Shown: piece by piece, positions 49,251 through 60,434 of the stretch
How positions within the stretch are numbered: position 1 is the stretch's first letter
Layout: each line of letters begins with the position of its first letter
Assembly (NCBI GenBank): GCA_032622095.1
Contig: CP136064.1
Span: forward strand, 171,688,310 to 171,752,309
Origin: Siphonodentalium dalli
Lineage: Eukaryota; Mollusca; Scaphopoda; Gadilida; Siphonodentaliidae
Length of the DNA: 64,000 nucleotides
Direction of reading: 5' to 3'
Translations under genes and position numbers: made by a program
The notes under the pieces: generated by a model
Told to the model about the DNA's origin: nothing
Database searches by the model: none
The model's input: the letters and a program-made list of their open reading frames with translations, nothing else

Positions 49251-50303
49251 ATAGTTTGGTAATTGTAGATGAATCGAAAGTAACACATTATTATACAGAT
49301 CTGCATGATGTCGAATCTCGAATTAAAGCGATCTGTATATGTCAATTGAATCATAACCGTTGCGATTGGACGAAGGCGGGGCTAAACCTGGGACGGAATT
49401 GCAATATAAGATATATGATGTTCAAATTTCAGACATTCTGAAATATTCTGAACCATTATATATCTGTGTTGTTATTTCGTCGTAGGAAAGTCAATATTTT
49501 ATTTTACTCGCTCTTTGCTTTTTATTACATTTCAGTTTAAAGGGCCTGTACGGCAATATGATGTGAAATGATAGATAATTTCTTACTTTCTGCACGGGCA
49601 ATTAGTTATGGAATATGGTACTGTTTACATCAGATATTAGTTAAGTTTTAAATATCAGGGCCATTTCGGTTAATGCCAATTGCAGTTCACAATCAATATG
49701 GCTAATAGATATCCAATTTCCACCCGCATATATATAGGTGCATGTTTTCCGGTATTTTTATCAAACAATGGGTCAGTTTTCTTAGCTCCACAAATGATGA
49801 CGTCAAGGTTAGCGTTCGTTGTCCGTCATTTATCCGTTCATACGAAATCATCACTTGTGCACGCATAGCATGGCATATACCTCATAAAGTATAACCCAAC
49901 TAAGTATAGAGTTTGGGATGAAATGTTCGATGATTTTTCCGTTACGTAAATGGCTGCCATGAGCCATATTGGATGGTATCCGAGTATTGACAGATACAAG
50001 TTAAAGCATGCTATATTCTCTATATATGAGACGATCTACGGACTCTGGCTGAAGCTTATTTTATATTTATACGAACCAAATCTTATATGATGTATACCAA
50101 ATTGTGCGGATGTCAAAGCATACTCATGTTTAAAAGTAATCGTTTGCATGTCGCGACACGGCGTGAGTTTACTTTCGCTTCATGTGTAGTCTTCTCATAC
50201 ACATTGTAGTTAGGGATAGAACCGTGAATCCGCGATTATGTAGACACACCTACTATCCGATATTTCCATATTTTTCCACAGTTCAGCTGATTGAATTCAT
50301 ACA
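49251..50303. other. nothing recognised
   Basis: Upstream of the SGNH-like gene. TTATATATCTGTGTTGTTATT (49458) recurs at 52488, followed by TCGTCGTAGG in both. No promoter motif can be defended. Confidence 0.4.
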
Positions 50304-50935
50304 ATGGCCGTCCAAAGCCGAAAAATTAAAGTGTTAATATTCGGTTCATCCCACGCGAAAAGGTTAGCATCATCACTATTGGAATTAGATGGTACCAATG
50401 TGATAGTTAAGACCTGTGGCATTAGTGGTTTAAATTTACACCAAATTAAAGAATCCACAAAGCGTCGAGTTAAAGATTTCCGTGCTGACATTCTGCTTTT
50501 AATGTGTGCCGGGAATGACTTATCACTAAAATCTTCTGGCGACGTCTTTGATGTTATAGTGGGGTTTATCAATGAACTAACATCGGACACTAAGTCTTGT
50601 TTGTTGCGAGTCTTCCTTCTGGAAATCCTGGAACGCCAAAAAGTTCGCATGCCGGGACCAGAGAAAGAATACTCAACCAACCCAGAAATAGTGTCCGTGT
50701 ATAATGATAAAGTACAAGAACTGAACTCTCGACTCAGGAGCAGTTTACATGGGGCATCACCCAAAGCATATTATTGGCCGTTACGAAGGCTTTCAAATTT
50801 CATACATACGGATATAAAAATAAAACTGTTCTAGATTCTGATAAAGTGCATTTAAATGAACGCGGACAACAACGCCTCCGTCGTAATGTGAAGCAAGCTA
50901 TCGTGGACGGTCTGAATATATTCAACTCGGCTTAA
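50304..50935 (+). CDS. SGNH-hydrolase-like protein, one frameshift
   Basis: About 210 codons from an ATG in good context (ACAATGG). The start reads IKVLIFGSSHAKRL, with Ser15/16 at the place of the SGNH nucleophile after a hydrophobic strand. Gly residues in CGISG (39 and 42) fit block II, and MCAGNDL (Gly70, Asn71, Asp72) fits block III. A region with YWPLRRL follows, then the frame changes between about 50786 and 50800. The next frame reads HTYGYKNKTVLDSDKVHLNE, giving the block V Asp-x-x-His, and ends NIFNSA-stop at 50933-50935. All SGNH signature residues are thus visible, but in two frames. Family members are esterases or acetylhydrolases, and related domains occur in ORF1 of some LINEs; no reverse transcriptase is nearby. 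No intron is apparent. The stop abuts an inserted TIR element, so any original 3' UTR is displaced. Host gene, retrocopy or LINE remnant cannot be separated here. Confidence 0.65.
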
Positions 50936-51727
50936 AGCCCCGGTTCCATATCCCCGATTTTCCACCCCGAATGTTCCCGAATGACTCCCGAATCATAATT
51001 TTGCAAAAATCGTGGAGTAAGTTCGGGACGAGTCGGGACAGTGAATTTTTATCCCCGAACATGATCGGGGATATCGGTGCTATCGGGGTCGATTCGGAAC
51101 GATTCTGGACTCGCTCCCGACAGTTTTGAAATGTTCAAAACTATCGGGAACCAAGCCGAATCGTTCCCGATTTGTCAATCATCGGGAGAAATTCGGGAGC
51201 AATTCGGCACCTATTCTGGAGTAGTCGGCAGTATTCGGCAATATTCGGGTGGATATTCTGGAGTAGTCGGCAGTATTCGGTAGGTTATTCCCGAATTCGC
51301 CATGTGTGGCTGCTTTTATACTGAGATCCGGTGTATCTGCAAAATTCGGCATCGATTCGGGACGTTCGGCAGCAATTGAATACCAATTCGGTATTTATTC
51401 GGCATCAATTCGGTACCAGTTCGGCATTGATTCGGGGTATTCGGCAACAACTCGGTGTAAGTCGGTAGTAATCTGGGCAATTCGGCAGCTACTCGCACGA
51501 AATTTCGGTATCAGTTCGGGATAATTCTTTATCATTCGGGAAGAAATTCGGAAGCATTCTGGAATACTCGGCAATGTTCGGGACGATTAAATTTTGTCAT
51601 CAGTTCGGCGGCTTTTGGAATAAAACTCGTCCAGAATTCTCTCGAATGCTGCCGATTTGGTCTGGTCCCGAATTTGTGCCGAATATACTAATTCGGAACA
51701 GATAATCGGGAATATGGAACCGGGGCT
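50936..51727. mobile_element. TIR element with degenerate TTCGGCA-type repeats
   Basis: Inverted ends AGCCCCGGTTCCATATCCCC (50936 on) and its complement ending at 51727 match almost perfectly over about 24 bp. Both sides have TAA (50933-50935 and 51728-51730), a three-base target duplication as in PIF/Harbinger elements. The interior is a long degenerate run of ATTCGGCA, ATTCGGGA and related decamers, mostly on one strand from 51170 to 51600, with CCCGAAT on the other strand near the left end. No transposase. Open frames inside are products of the repeat. Confidence 0.75.
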
Positions 51728-51730
51728 TAA

Positions 51731-53045
51731 GCTGTAAGTCATAACTTTCTCTTGTTTTTGATAGATATATAGACATGTCTATTAATATATGTATGCTCCA
51801 TTTATGTGCACTACAGTGGAACATTGGCACACCATATCGGGTCTTGCATTAGCACTCATTATGTATATATATTTTTACAGGAATTATTGTGAGGTACCGC
51901 CTATTTAGTATGTAAATACATGTATCGTGACGAAAACAATGAATGCATATCCCCGCCGATATAGGCTACTTTACAAACAACAGTTACTGTGTACGAACCT
52001 GGTGTACTACATCTTAATGAGTTGAGTAAGTTTCCATTCTCAGTATTCCGATAACTATATTCTCGTACGCAAATTAGTAACATAACGTGTCCAGGCCTCT
52101 ATGCCATGAACTTACTAATGCTACATGGGTATTTGAGTTAAACCTGGCTAGGGAATTCTGATTAGATGCAAAGTCGCAAACTATTCAAAATGGCCGCTTA
52201 AATAACCGGATAGAGTCAGGTCGGAAAGCGGAGTGTTCATGTTTACAAAAACTCGCCCGATCATAATTTTGCTCTCGTATATACATGTTAGAAACAGGCA
52301 AAGATATGCATTCAGACCCAATACGTTCCTATACATAACTGTAAGTTTCGGCCTCCTACGGCGACCTGCATGTTGGTCTATATATATATGTATATGCTAT
52401 ATTGTATGGAGTTTATTATCATTATGAATTGATATTCCTAATTTGTTTGCGGGACCTCTCCTAGCAGTCCGTTCCGTGACATGGGAAAATTATATATCTA
52501 TGTTGTTATTTCGTCGTAGGTCATGAGTTCCTGAGGTCCCTCACCATATGTAGCCTAATCCCCGCTCGAGCTTCGAAAAACAAACTACGAAACTCGTATA
52601 ACGCCATTAGTGGGACCTACATTGGTCAGGGGGCTGAGAAATGGCATGCGTTCCCCATGTGAACTCATCTGGACAGTGACCATTTTGGGATCGGGTGTAT
52701 GTAAAGAGTGCCATGTTGGCCACCCTACAATTAACACCCTTTGTTCGACATAAATATAACTATTTTCGAATAAGGAATGGAAGTCACATTCGTGCCACGA
52801 TTGGGGAGGGGAGGGGTGGGTCACCGAAACTGATAGTGATACAAATATGTTTAGCGCTAGTTTGCACCAAATGCATACGTCCGTTCTTCATCAATGATAC
52901 GATGAATCAAAGTAATTTGTTCTCAGTCTTAAATAGATAGGCTACGTACGTCCCTGTAAGTAGGGAAAGGACGATGGATACATGCCCATGTGTCAAAATA
53001 AATACATTTATGGCTTGTCCAGATAGGTCATCTAGTTCCTACTTA
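51731..53045. other. nothing recognised
   Basis: Non-coding between the inserted element and the palindrome cluster. Small frames only. Confidence 0.45.
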
Positions 53046-53047
53046 GC

Positions 53048-53382
53048 ATTTGGACTTAAGTCCAAATCAATTCACTAATTGGACTTAAGTCCAAATCATT
53101 TGGACTTAAGTCCAATTATTTGGACTTAAGTCCAATTAGTGAATTGATCTGGACTTAAGTCCAATTATTTGGACTTAAGTCAAAATCAATCCACTAATTT
53201 GACTTAAGTCCAAAAGATTGACCTGCTTAATATATTATGGGGGTGTTTCTTATACAGTTGAATTGCACTTAAGTGCAAATGAATTGGACTTAAGTCCAAA
53301 TACCACATAATTGTGAATTCGGCGAGGAATTGGACTTAAGTCCAAATAGATGAAAATATCAGTATTTTCACTTAAGTGTAAT
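53048..53382. repeat. cluster of CTTAAG-centred palindromes
   Basis: Eleven palindromic sites sit in 335 bp. Seven are GGACTTAAGTCC (53052, 53081, 53102, 53122, 53151, 53285, 53332), two have one changed arm base (53171, 53199), one is GCACTTAAGTGC (53264) and one TCACTTAAGTGT (53368). Most are extended to TTGGACTTAAGTCCAA. The first seven have spacings near 20 and 29 bp, and a larger palindrome is formed by AATTCACTAATT and AATTAGTGAATT around the central copies. Confidence 0.85.
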
Positions 53383-53439
53383 TCATTTGTTGTATCAGAT
53401 TTGGTACCAATCCACATCCCCCATCTCTCAAACAAACAG

Positions 53440-54370
53440 CACCACTATGTCGTCTTTAAATCACACGATTAGATTCCTCGTATCTTGGATAAGAACGTGT
53501 ATCAATTTGGTGGAAATTGGCGCAAAAATATATTGTGCATCAATTTTGGTGCCCCTGTCCCTTTCAATGCAACCCTGACTCGAATGAGGCCACATTTGAC
53601 AGATATAAGCAACATCATTAGACTCCTCATATCATGGGGATTATTTTGTATAAGTGTGGTGGCAGTCGGCGACTAAACCAATTATTATCAAATTTACTGC
53701 CCACCCCTCCCAATTTCTCAACCAAAAGACAAAAATTTGGCGTTGTTAAAGCGCACAATTTGATTCCTTGTATAATGAAGAAGAATATATATCAATTTGG
53801 TGGAGATCTGCGCTAAAATTAGTTTTTCAATTTTGGTGCCCTTCTCCCCTTCCGTGCATCCCTGACTCGAACGACGCCACTTTTAAACCACACCGTTGGT
53901 TTTTTCATATCATGGGTTTGGCGTTGTTAAATCGCACAATTATATTTCTTATATCATGAAGAAGAATATATATCAATTTGGTGGAGATCAACGCTAAAAT
54001 TAGTTTGTCAATTTGTGTGCCCCTCTCCCCTTTCGTGCATCCCTGACTCGAACGACGCCACTTTCAAACCACACCGTTGGTTTTTTCATATCATGGAGAT
54101 GATTATACATAAGTTTGGTGGAAATCGGCGACAGAAAAAAAATCTGCCCCTCCCCCTTCCGGGCACCCCTGACGCGAACGGCGCGACTTTTGCCATATTT
54201 AAACCACACCATTAGATTCCTCATATCATGGGGATTATTGTATATAAGTTTGGTGGCCATCGGCGACAATTCATTTTCTGCCCCTCCCCCTTTTTCTGCC
54301 CCTGACAACAACGGCGTCACTTTAGAAAATTCTAACCCCGACCATTATCTTTCTCGTAAAAAGCTACTGC
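53440..54370. repeat. tandem array, about 140 bp unit, seven copies
   Basis: The block with TCATATCATGG..ATTATATAAGTTTGGTGG recurs near 53476, 53625, 53765, 53907 (shortened), 53948, 54087 and 54216, with offsets mostly 129-149 bp. CCCCTCCCCCTTTC and CCTGACTCGAACGAC recur in each. Open frames of 60-106 codons here come from the repeat. Confidence 0.8.
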
Positions 54371-54423
54371 TAGTAGACCCCTTTGGCATCATCTAGATGG
54401 TCCCCTGTGAATTTCTATAGAAC

Positions 54424-54462
<39 letters not shown>

Positions 54463-54466
54463 TTCG
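54424..54466. repeat. (ACAG)n microsatellite
   Basis: About ten uninterrupted ACAG units. It sits exactly where the 54468-55915 element loses its terminus. Confidence 0.9.
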
Positions 54467-54467
54467 T

Positions 54468-55915
54468 AAATATAGATATAGATTTGTCGTTTTACATGGA
54501 TCATACAGACCATGTAATATGCGTCCGTTGACAGCCCAATCATTGCGGCTATGTTTGACCACAGTGAGTCAAGCTCTGGACGCGCATAGAGCCGTTGACT
54601 GAATGAAGTCGTCAGGCCGCTTAAAATAATTGTTCGCGCGATAACCCAACTATTGGACTTTCTGTTCAAATCGTTGTCAGTTTTCTGTTGATTTTTATAC
54701 CAGTGATGTCCCCAGGATTTTCCCAACGCAGGGGTTATGATCCCCAACATGGGGGGGGGGGCGATATTATCCCGGAAGCTATCGGACTGACCATTGCATA
54801 TTTCCTCTACGGGTGGGGTGGGGGCATGCAGCAACCCGAGTCCTGACTCCCACCAATGAAGCCACGAAGCCACTCCTGACTTATAAATATTGTAGTTGAC
54901 AGTCATTTATGTCGTGTCTGTTTGCTACGAGCGATTAATCTAATATTCAGCAATTTATACTATTCATATAATTATGAACATAGTATTACAACTTTAAATT
55001 TGAGAGTACAGAAGGTGGTGTTGCTGTGTGACTTCATTCGGGGAAAAGGGTTGCCTAGCTCTACGAGTTCCCAACTATATATGTATACGCAAAATTTACT
55101 ATGGAATATTTATGTTAAACATATTGTACATTCATGCCCAGATAATCACGGCTGATACATTCAACTAAATCCCTTAGTTATTCGAAGCTTTCGAGAACCA
55201 ACCCCCTACACCAACCATGGATTATGGTCCAAAATGTTATAATTCAAGCATGTATACAACTTTGGTTTGAGAAACATATACGGTTATGTAAGTTATGAGT
55301 GAAAATGGGGGGGGGGGGGGGGGGGGGGGGGGGGTGTCACACTTTTTACTTTCAACGCTGTACCTGCATTAATTTTTTGGCGCTGTAATGGATATTTGCA
55401 TGGAAATCCCAATTGAATGTTATCACACGAGCTCGCTCTGACACAATCCGGGGAATCTCAACGAACCGGTATTGTCTGTTTTAATTTTCCTGTTAGTCAA
55501 GGCATGAGAGCACCATATCGGATTGTTAATGGGACATTAAACACTCGTGTATCACAATCGCCCTAAAGAGCTGCAAATTCTGCACATTTTATTTTTTATT
55601 TTGGATGACCCTGAAATGACGAGAAACAAATAAAGTATAAAATCGACGGACTCAACTCCACTTTTCGAAATTAATTAAAACTCGTGAAAAACAGCAACAG
55701 ATATCAGACAGGATTTGTTCATTTCGGCATCCATGAAAGAATTTATGACTGGCCTGAAATTTCTTGATAGCAGTTAGCTTATAACTACTCACTTGTCTCG
55801 CCTGTTGAAATTGTCCGATCGCGCGCAGGCGACTAATGCTATTAATGATTGGTGTGACCATATAAAATACATGGATTTTACATACAGAAATTACATGCAT
55901 GTGTGTATCCACCCT
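54468..55915. mobile_element. second, truncated copy of the 21518-23244 element
   Basis: In reverse orientation it matches 21518-23244 almost throughout, including the GATACATTCAACTAAATCCC block and the G-tract (28 G at 55307-55334, C-tract in the other copy). The TIR is kept at the 55915 end. The other end stops at an (ACAG)n tract at 54424-54466, so that TIR is lost. Confidence 0.75.
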
Positions 55916-55922
55916 AAGAGTT

Positions 55923-56400
55923 TAGGAACATATTTTCTTACGAGGTAAAATAAGTTCTCATAATTAGAAAATTATTCTCACGTGTTTTTCTTGAAAGCTA
56001 ATTTCTTGAAATGAGAAAAATACTTACATGTTCTTATTTAAAGAATTTACCTTTCAAGAAAAACATATGAGAATAATTTTCTAATTATGAGAACTAAATT
56101 TACTTGGTAAAAGAAAAAAAAAATTACTTCTTTTTCTAGATAATAGAAAAAGGCTTTCTGTAAGATAATATATCTTACCTGTTCTATTATTTAGAAAAAT
56201 GCTTTATATGGTGTAAGAAAATAGTTTCTAGATATTGCTAGAAATTATTTTTTATATTAAGAAAATATAAGAACATGACTTTCTAGGATTTAAGAAATCA
56301 TTTCTCATACTAAGAAAGTATGAGAAAAATAATTAATCCGTTCTTGAAAACATTAAGTAAAATATTCTCTTCTCTCTTCTTCTCAAAGTAAGAACATACT
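55923..56400. repeat. chain of A/T-rich hairpins
   Basis: Arms such as CTCATAATTAGAAAATTATT (55955) and their complement (about 56072) enclose a second pair, TTTCTTGAA..ATGAG. Further hairpins follow at 56140-56200, 56225-56250 and 56300-56330. All use AGAAA/TTTCT and TAAGAA words. The stretch starts directly after the 54468-55915 element. Confidence 0.6.
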
Positions 56401-57040
56401 TTTGACAGTGTGGATGTGCCTTTGGTGTGTGTCCCATTTGTATATCACGCAGAATATAATCAGTGACCAGTCTCGTCTCAGTAGATATGGCTTATTGAGC
56501 TTATTACACATTAATCGCTGACGTTTTCTTCATGATAGGCAGTCCGTAATGTTCGCATTGGAAAATTGATAATCACTGCCTAATGCAGATGTCTCTGTGG
56601 GAACATATGTGTTGGCTCTATTAATGCCAAATAATTATAGTAAACTATAAGATTAGCCAATTAATCGATCAAAATGTTAGGAGGAACACAATAAATTAGC
56701 AAAACAATATAAAGGTAATAACCTTAAAAGCTAAAATGACACTTGAATATAAATTAAGAAACCCTACTAATAATGTTTTGTGACATATTCGTGTCTTTTT
56801 TCTATTGATGATCGACGCATACTTGGGCGTCCTAATATATCGAGACGCTTTCGCACGCTGTTTACACCTTGTACAGTACTTGTCAAGTAAATTTTCTCAG
56901 GACAATCGATACTGGTGTGGAGAATATATTTGCATCGCGAGATTGCTATTTAAAACCGAATTATGCTGAATTATTGCAAAGCCGTTAACAATGCCGGTTC
57001 CAGTCGAGCTATATATGCACTTGGGGAATAGAATGTTGGT
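56401..57040. other. nothing recognised
   Basis: AT-rich and non-coding. Confidence 0.45.
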
Positions 57041-57600
57041 GCATACAGGGGGGGGGGGGTCGGAAAAAAATTTCAGGCACGTATGGCATTTTTTCCCTTT
57101 CGATCATTTTTTGTACCCACCCACCCCCACCGCCAATTTTTTTTCCGTTTTCGGCAGTTTTTTCCCACCATTTTTTGACACCCACCCCCCCTTTTAACAC
57201 TAAAACAGAGATTTGCGGGGGGAAATTCACTGTAAACAGCTGTATATGAATTTCTGTGCATACTATTTATCATGGATGTTAACATGGACATGTAAATAGG
57301 AATGAGTCATTTTGAGGTCATTCGGCCAAAAAAACATGGCTGCCAGTGGCCATCTTGGATTTCTAAATTTGCAACAAAATACAACACGATAACTGCCTGC
57401 AGTCAGTTTACAGTTAGAATTACATTATTTCTCTCATTCAAAGTGGGTTTGAAGCCCAACTCATTGCCAAAACACTAAAAAATAAGCAGGAATTTTTTTT
57501 TTTAGTTGCGGAAAAAATTGCTTGTTGGTGGCTTTGACCACCCACTCACCCCGGCATACGTGCCGGAATTTTTTTTTTCACCCCCCCCCCTGGTGCATAC
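57041..57600 (+). repeat. G-tract repeat family, copies 3 and 4
   Basis: GTGCATACAGG followed by a G-run at about 57049, then CGGAAAAAAATTTC, T-runs and CACCCACCCCC blocks up to 57200. A second, partly inverted unit at 57515-57600 has CCACCCACTCACCCC, a T-run, a C-run and GGTGCATACGGG. The 57522-57785 frame next to it is unrecognised. Confidence 0.55.
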
Positions 57601-57835
57601 GGGTTTATTCTGCAAGAACCATCTCTTTCGGGCGGTACGGTCTGGTGCGGTCGGATTATGTTGGGGTCGATCGGAATTTCATACTTTACAATGGCGTTGT
57701 AAAGTTACCCGCCGAAGCATTGTTCGCCATGGCATCCCATACCACAGAGAAAGCGCGTCGTTGGAGCGGAGCTATCGATATTTGAATAGTATGTGGGTGT
57801 ATTGAATTAAGTTGATCGCCCCCCCCCCCCCCCCC

Positions 57836-60061
57836 GTGATTTTCAGTCGCCTACTTGTGAGCAGGACATCAGGCAGCGACAATACTATATTCCTGTCTGT
57901 TTGGAATAATTTGTCACATCTGCGACACACCAATTAGTACAGGCGAATTAGGGTTTAACCCAAAACTAATTGCAACACAAATGGCAAAGTTGCCGTCATA
58001 TAGAGTAAGTCAATATGTGCAACATACTCAAATCTTAGAGAACAATATTTGGGACAAATAGCGAAATTCCTGTTTCCATGGCAACGAGGGGTGATTTTAA
58101 CTGAGTTCGGAAACTAGATGTTAAATTGCATGTATGGCGAGAATTATTTCCATTATCTCAAATATTATGTTGGTTTGTATGAACACCCATTGTTGTCTAA
58201 CTTTTGAAATCAAGTTCTCCTCTTGGGAAGGTCAAGGTCTAATGTCAAGGTCATTGCAAACAAATGTGTGCGTTTTCCGATACTATCATATAACTTTGAC
58301 CCACTTGATTGAAATTTAAGATATTGAGAGACGAAAATATATTTAAAATAATTTTGAGGACCACCGCTTCGTGCAGAATAATAGTTTTAGCAATAATGTC
58401 AACTCAATCCCGAGATATAGACCTTCAAAGTTGGTGGTACCCTTTCGTAATAAGCAAAATTATGTACTATTTTGACCAGAGACATGGTTATATAAGAGAG
58501 CGGCCAGTGGAGTTTAATGCAAATTCGTATATAACTGATTATTATATACCATTGGAAAGCTTGTGGATTGTCCATTATTATTAGCCCTGTTGTAGTGAGC
58601 AAAAGTGGAAAGAAAATGTAGATATTATTGTTGCCATGGCAACAGATACTATTTTTGTCAAAAAATGGAAAAAGGTCATATCTAAAAGTATAATTGGTCT
58701 GGGTAAGATTAGTTCATATACATTACATGTGGGTGAAGGTCCAACACAATGTGCTGTCATCTGCTATGTGTATATGTCAAGGTCAAATATAAAGGTCAAG
58801 GTCATTCGGGAAAAGTTGATAACATTGGTTTTGCTCACATCAAAGCAAATACAATAACATATACACTTATGCATAATGTTCTGTAATATTGCACGAGATA
58901 TGAACACAATAAATAATCACATACAAATTCTGAACAAAACGATATATTACATTCCCTTGTTATGTATTTCAATCTCAGAAGGAGGTTCATAATGTGTGGG
59001 GTACATGATTTTCTTATTGGGGGAGTGTGGTTCCTGAAAGCGACGTGTTTGTTTTGGTCTGATATGTTTGACAACAGTTTTCTGTATCAGCATGCTAAGT
59101 TATGTATCAATGGGTAGTTAGGGATGGTTGATATTTCTCTGCTCAAAATGACACCTAGGAAAGTATTGATGCACCACACATGTAGCTGGTTACCATGGTA
59201 ACTGGCATATATACACTTTAAACGTTGATTCAGTACTTTAATGAAATGATTAATCTTATTATATGTCCGTGTTCTGTGACATCTAATGGCATGTCAAGTG
59301 ATATAGACAGGGACCTCGCAAACTATATAACTGCAATGGCTCATGTCACAATGATGATAATAGCTCTACGACATCAAACCCGACATGTGACCAAACGCAA
59401 TATAGAGCAGGCCTGAGTACTGCTTCCAAAGAGCTACATTTAAAATATTTCAATGTACGGGTTGTCTGAATCATAAATTTGAACAATATTAATCAGAACT
59501 AGATTTCAAATTCCCGGCGGGAAATTTGGATATCTCCATGTCTCAGACATCAGACTACCGTCGATAAACATATGATGTTTCATAATATAACAATGACAAA
59601 GACAGTGGCATATATAATACCCCTTCCCTGACCCCTTTCCAGATGCGACGTCGACCAAAGTTACCAATTGTGTTCAACTCAGTATTCTAAATAAAATGGC
59701 AAATCAAATAGTGGCATAACTGCTTTCATTTTGACTGAGTATTGGCGACAAGCCATTCTAGCCCAATAGTATTAATGTTTATGGGCTCATAACTTTGCCA
59801 TGTATCATCCGATTAAAGAATATTTTTGCGACTTTGTAATCGCCATCTCTTAGAGACTTTATATCCTGAGGTGATAATCAGATCGAAATCCAAATTTGGC
59901 CATTTTTGACACCCCGACCCCGCGTCTATTGAGACCTTCGCCAAAATGCCCCATATGTTCATCCTAGTATTCTCAAGACAATGGCATATGAAAGAGCAAC
60001 ACAGATGCTTTCATTCTGCAACAATATATGGTAATTAGTGATATAAGCTGTCTGGTGCCCC
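57836..60061. other. non-coding, AAGGTCAAGGTCA-type repeat
   Basis: A 17 C tract (57819-57835) precedes it. GTCAAGGTC words at 58223-58255 and 58777-58805 and GTTGCCATGGCAAC at 58630 mark a diverged repeat. No gene supported. Confidence 0.45.
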
Positions 60062-60222
60062 AAATTTATTTTCGACTTAAGCGGAGTTCGACTTACCACC
60101 TTCGACAACCATGTTTATTTAAATGACTTTTCACACAAGCTCAGCCGGGACCAGTCAATGACTTCGACTTATGTGGGGGGTTTTCGAGTTACCGACGTTC
60201 GACTTAATGAAGTTTTACTGTA
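60062..60222. mobile_element. end of a Tigger/pogo-like element
   Basis: On the minus strand from 60220 the sequence reads CAGTAAAACTTCATTAAGTC next to TA, then repeated GTCGAA words. TTCGACTTA or TTCGAGTTA occurs five times in 60070-60205. This is the style of Tigger/pogo termini (CAG, CTTCGTTAAGTCGAA type), from general knowledge. No matching left terminus is visible. Confidence 0.5.
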
Positions 60223-60259
60223 TTATCATCTATATATACATAACAGAGTAGGATCTGTC

Positions 60260-60282
60260 TGTCCGTCTGTCTGTCTGTTCGG
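60260..60282. repeat. (GTCT)n microsatellite
   Basis: Short interrupted GTCTGTCC and GTCTGTCT run, followed by CACAGACCACTAGACCGATT, a phrase I associate with invertebrate dispersed repeats. Confidence 0.7.
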
Positions 60283-60434
60283 ATTTTTCTCACAGACCAC
60301 TAGACCGATTTCAACCAACTTTGGTTGGTTTGGTGTTAGTTTTTCAAAATTTTGATTTAAACATATTTGGTCCACCTAGAATGCATCACACTGATTTGTT
60401 TTCAGAAAATAAATACTCAAGCTTGTGTGCAAAA

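Noticed and set aside
50936-51727. coding repeats (Phe/Gly/Ser-rich frames in the TTCGGCA stretch)
   Set aside because: The frames exist on both strands and end with the TIR element; they result from the repeat.
54415-54906. 163-codon minus-strand frame
   Set aside because: It reads through an (ACAG)n tract and part of a non-coding TIR element whose other copy has a different, broken frame.
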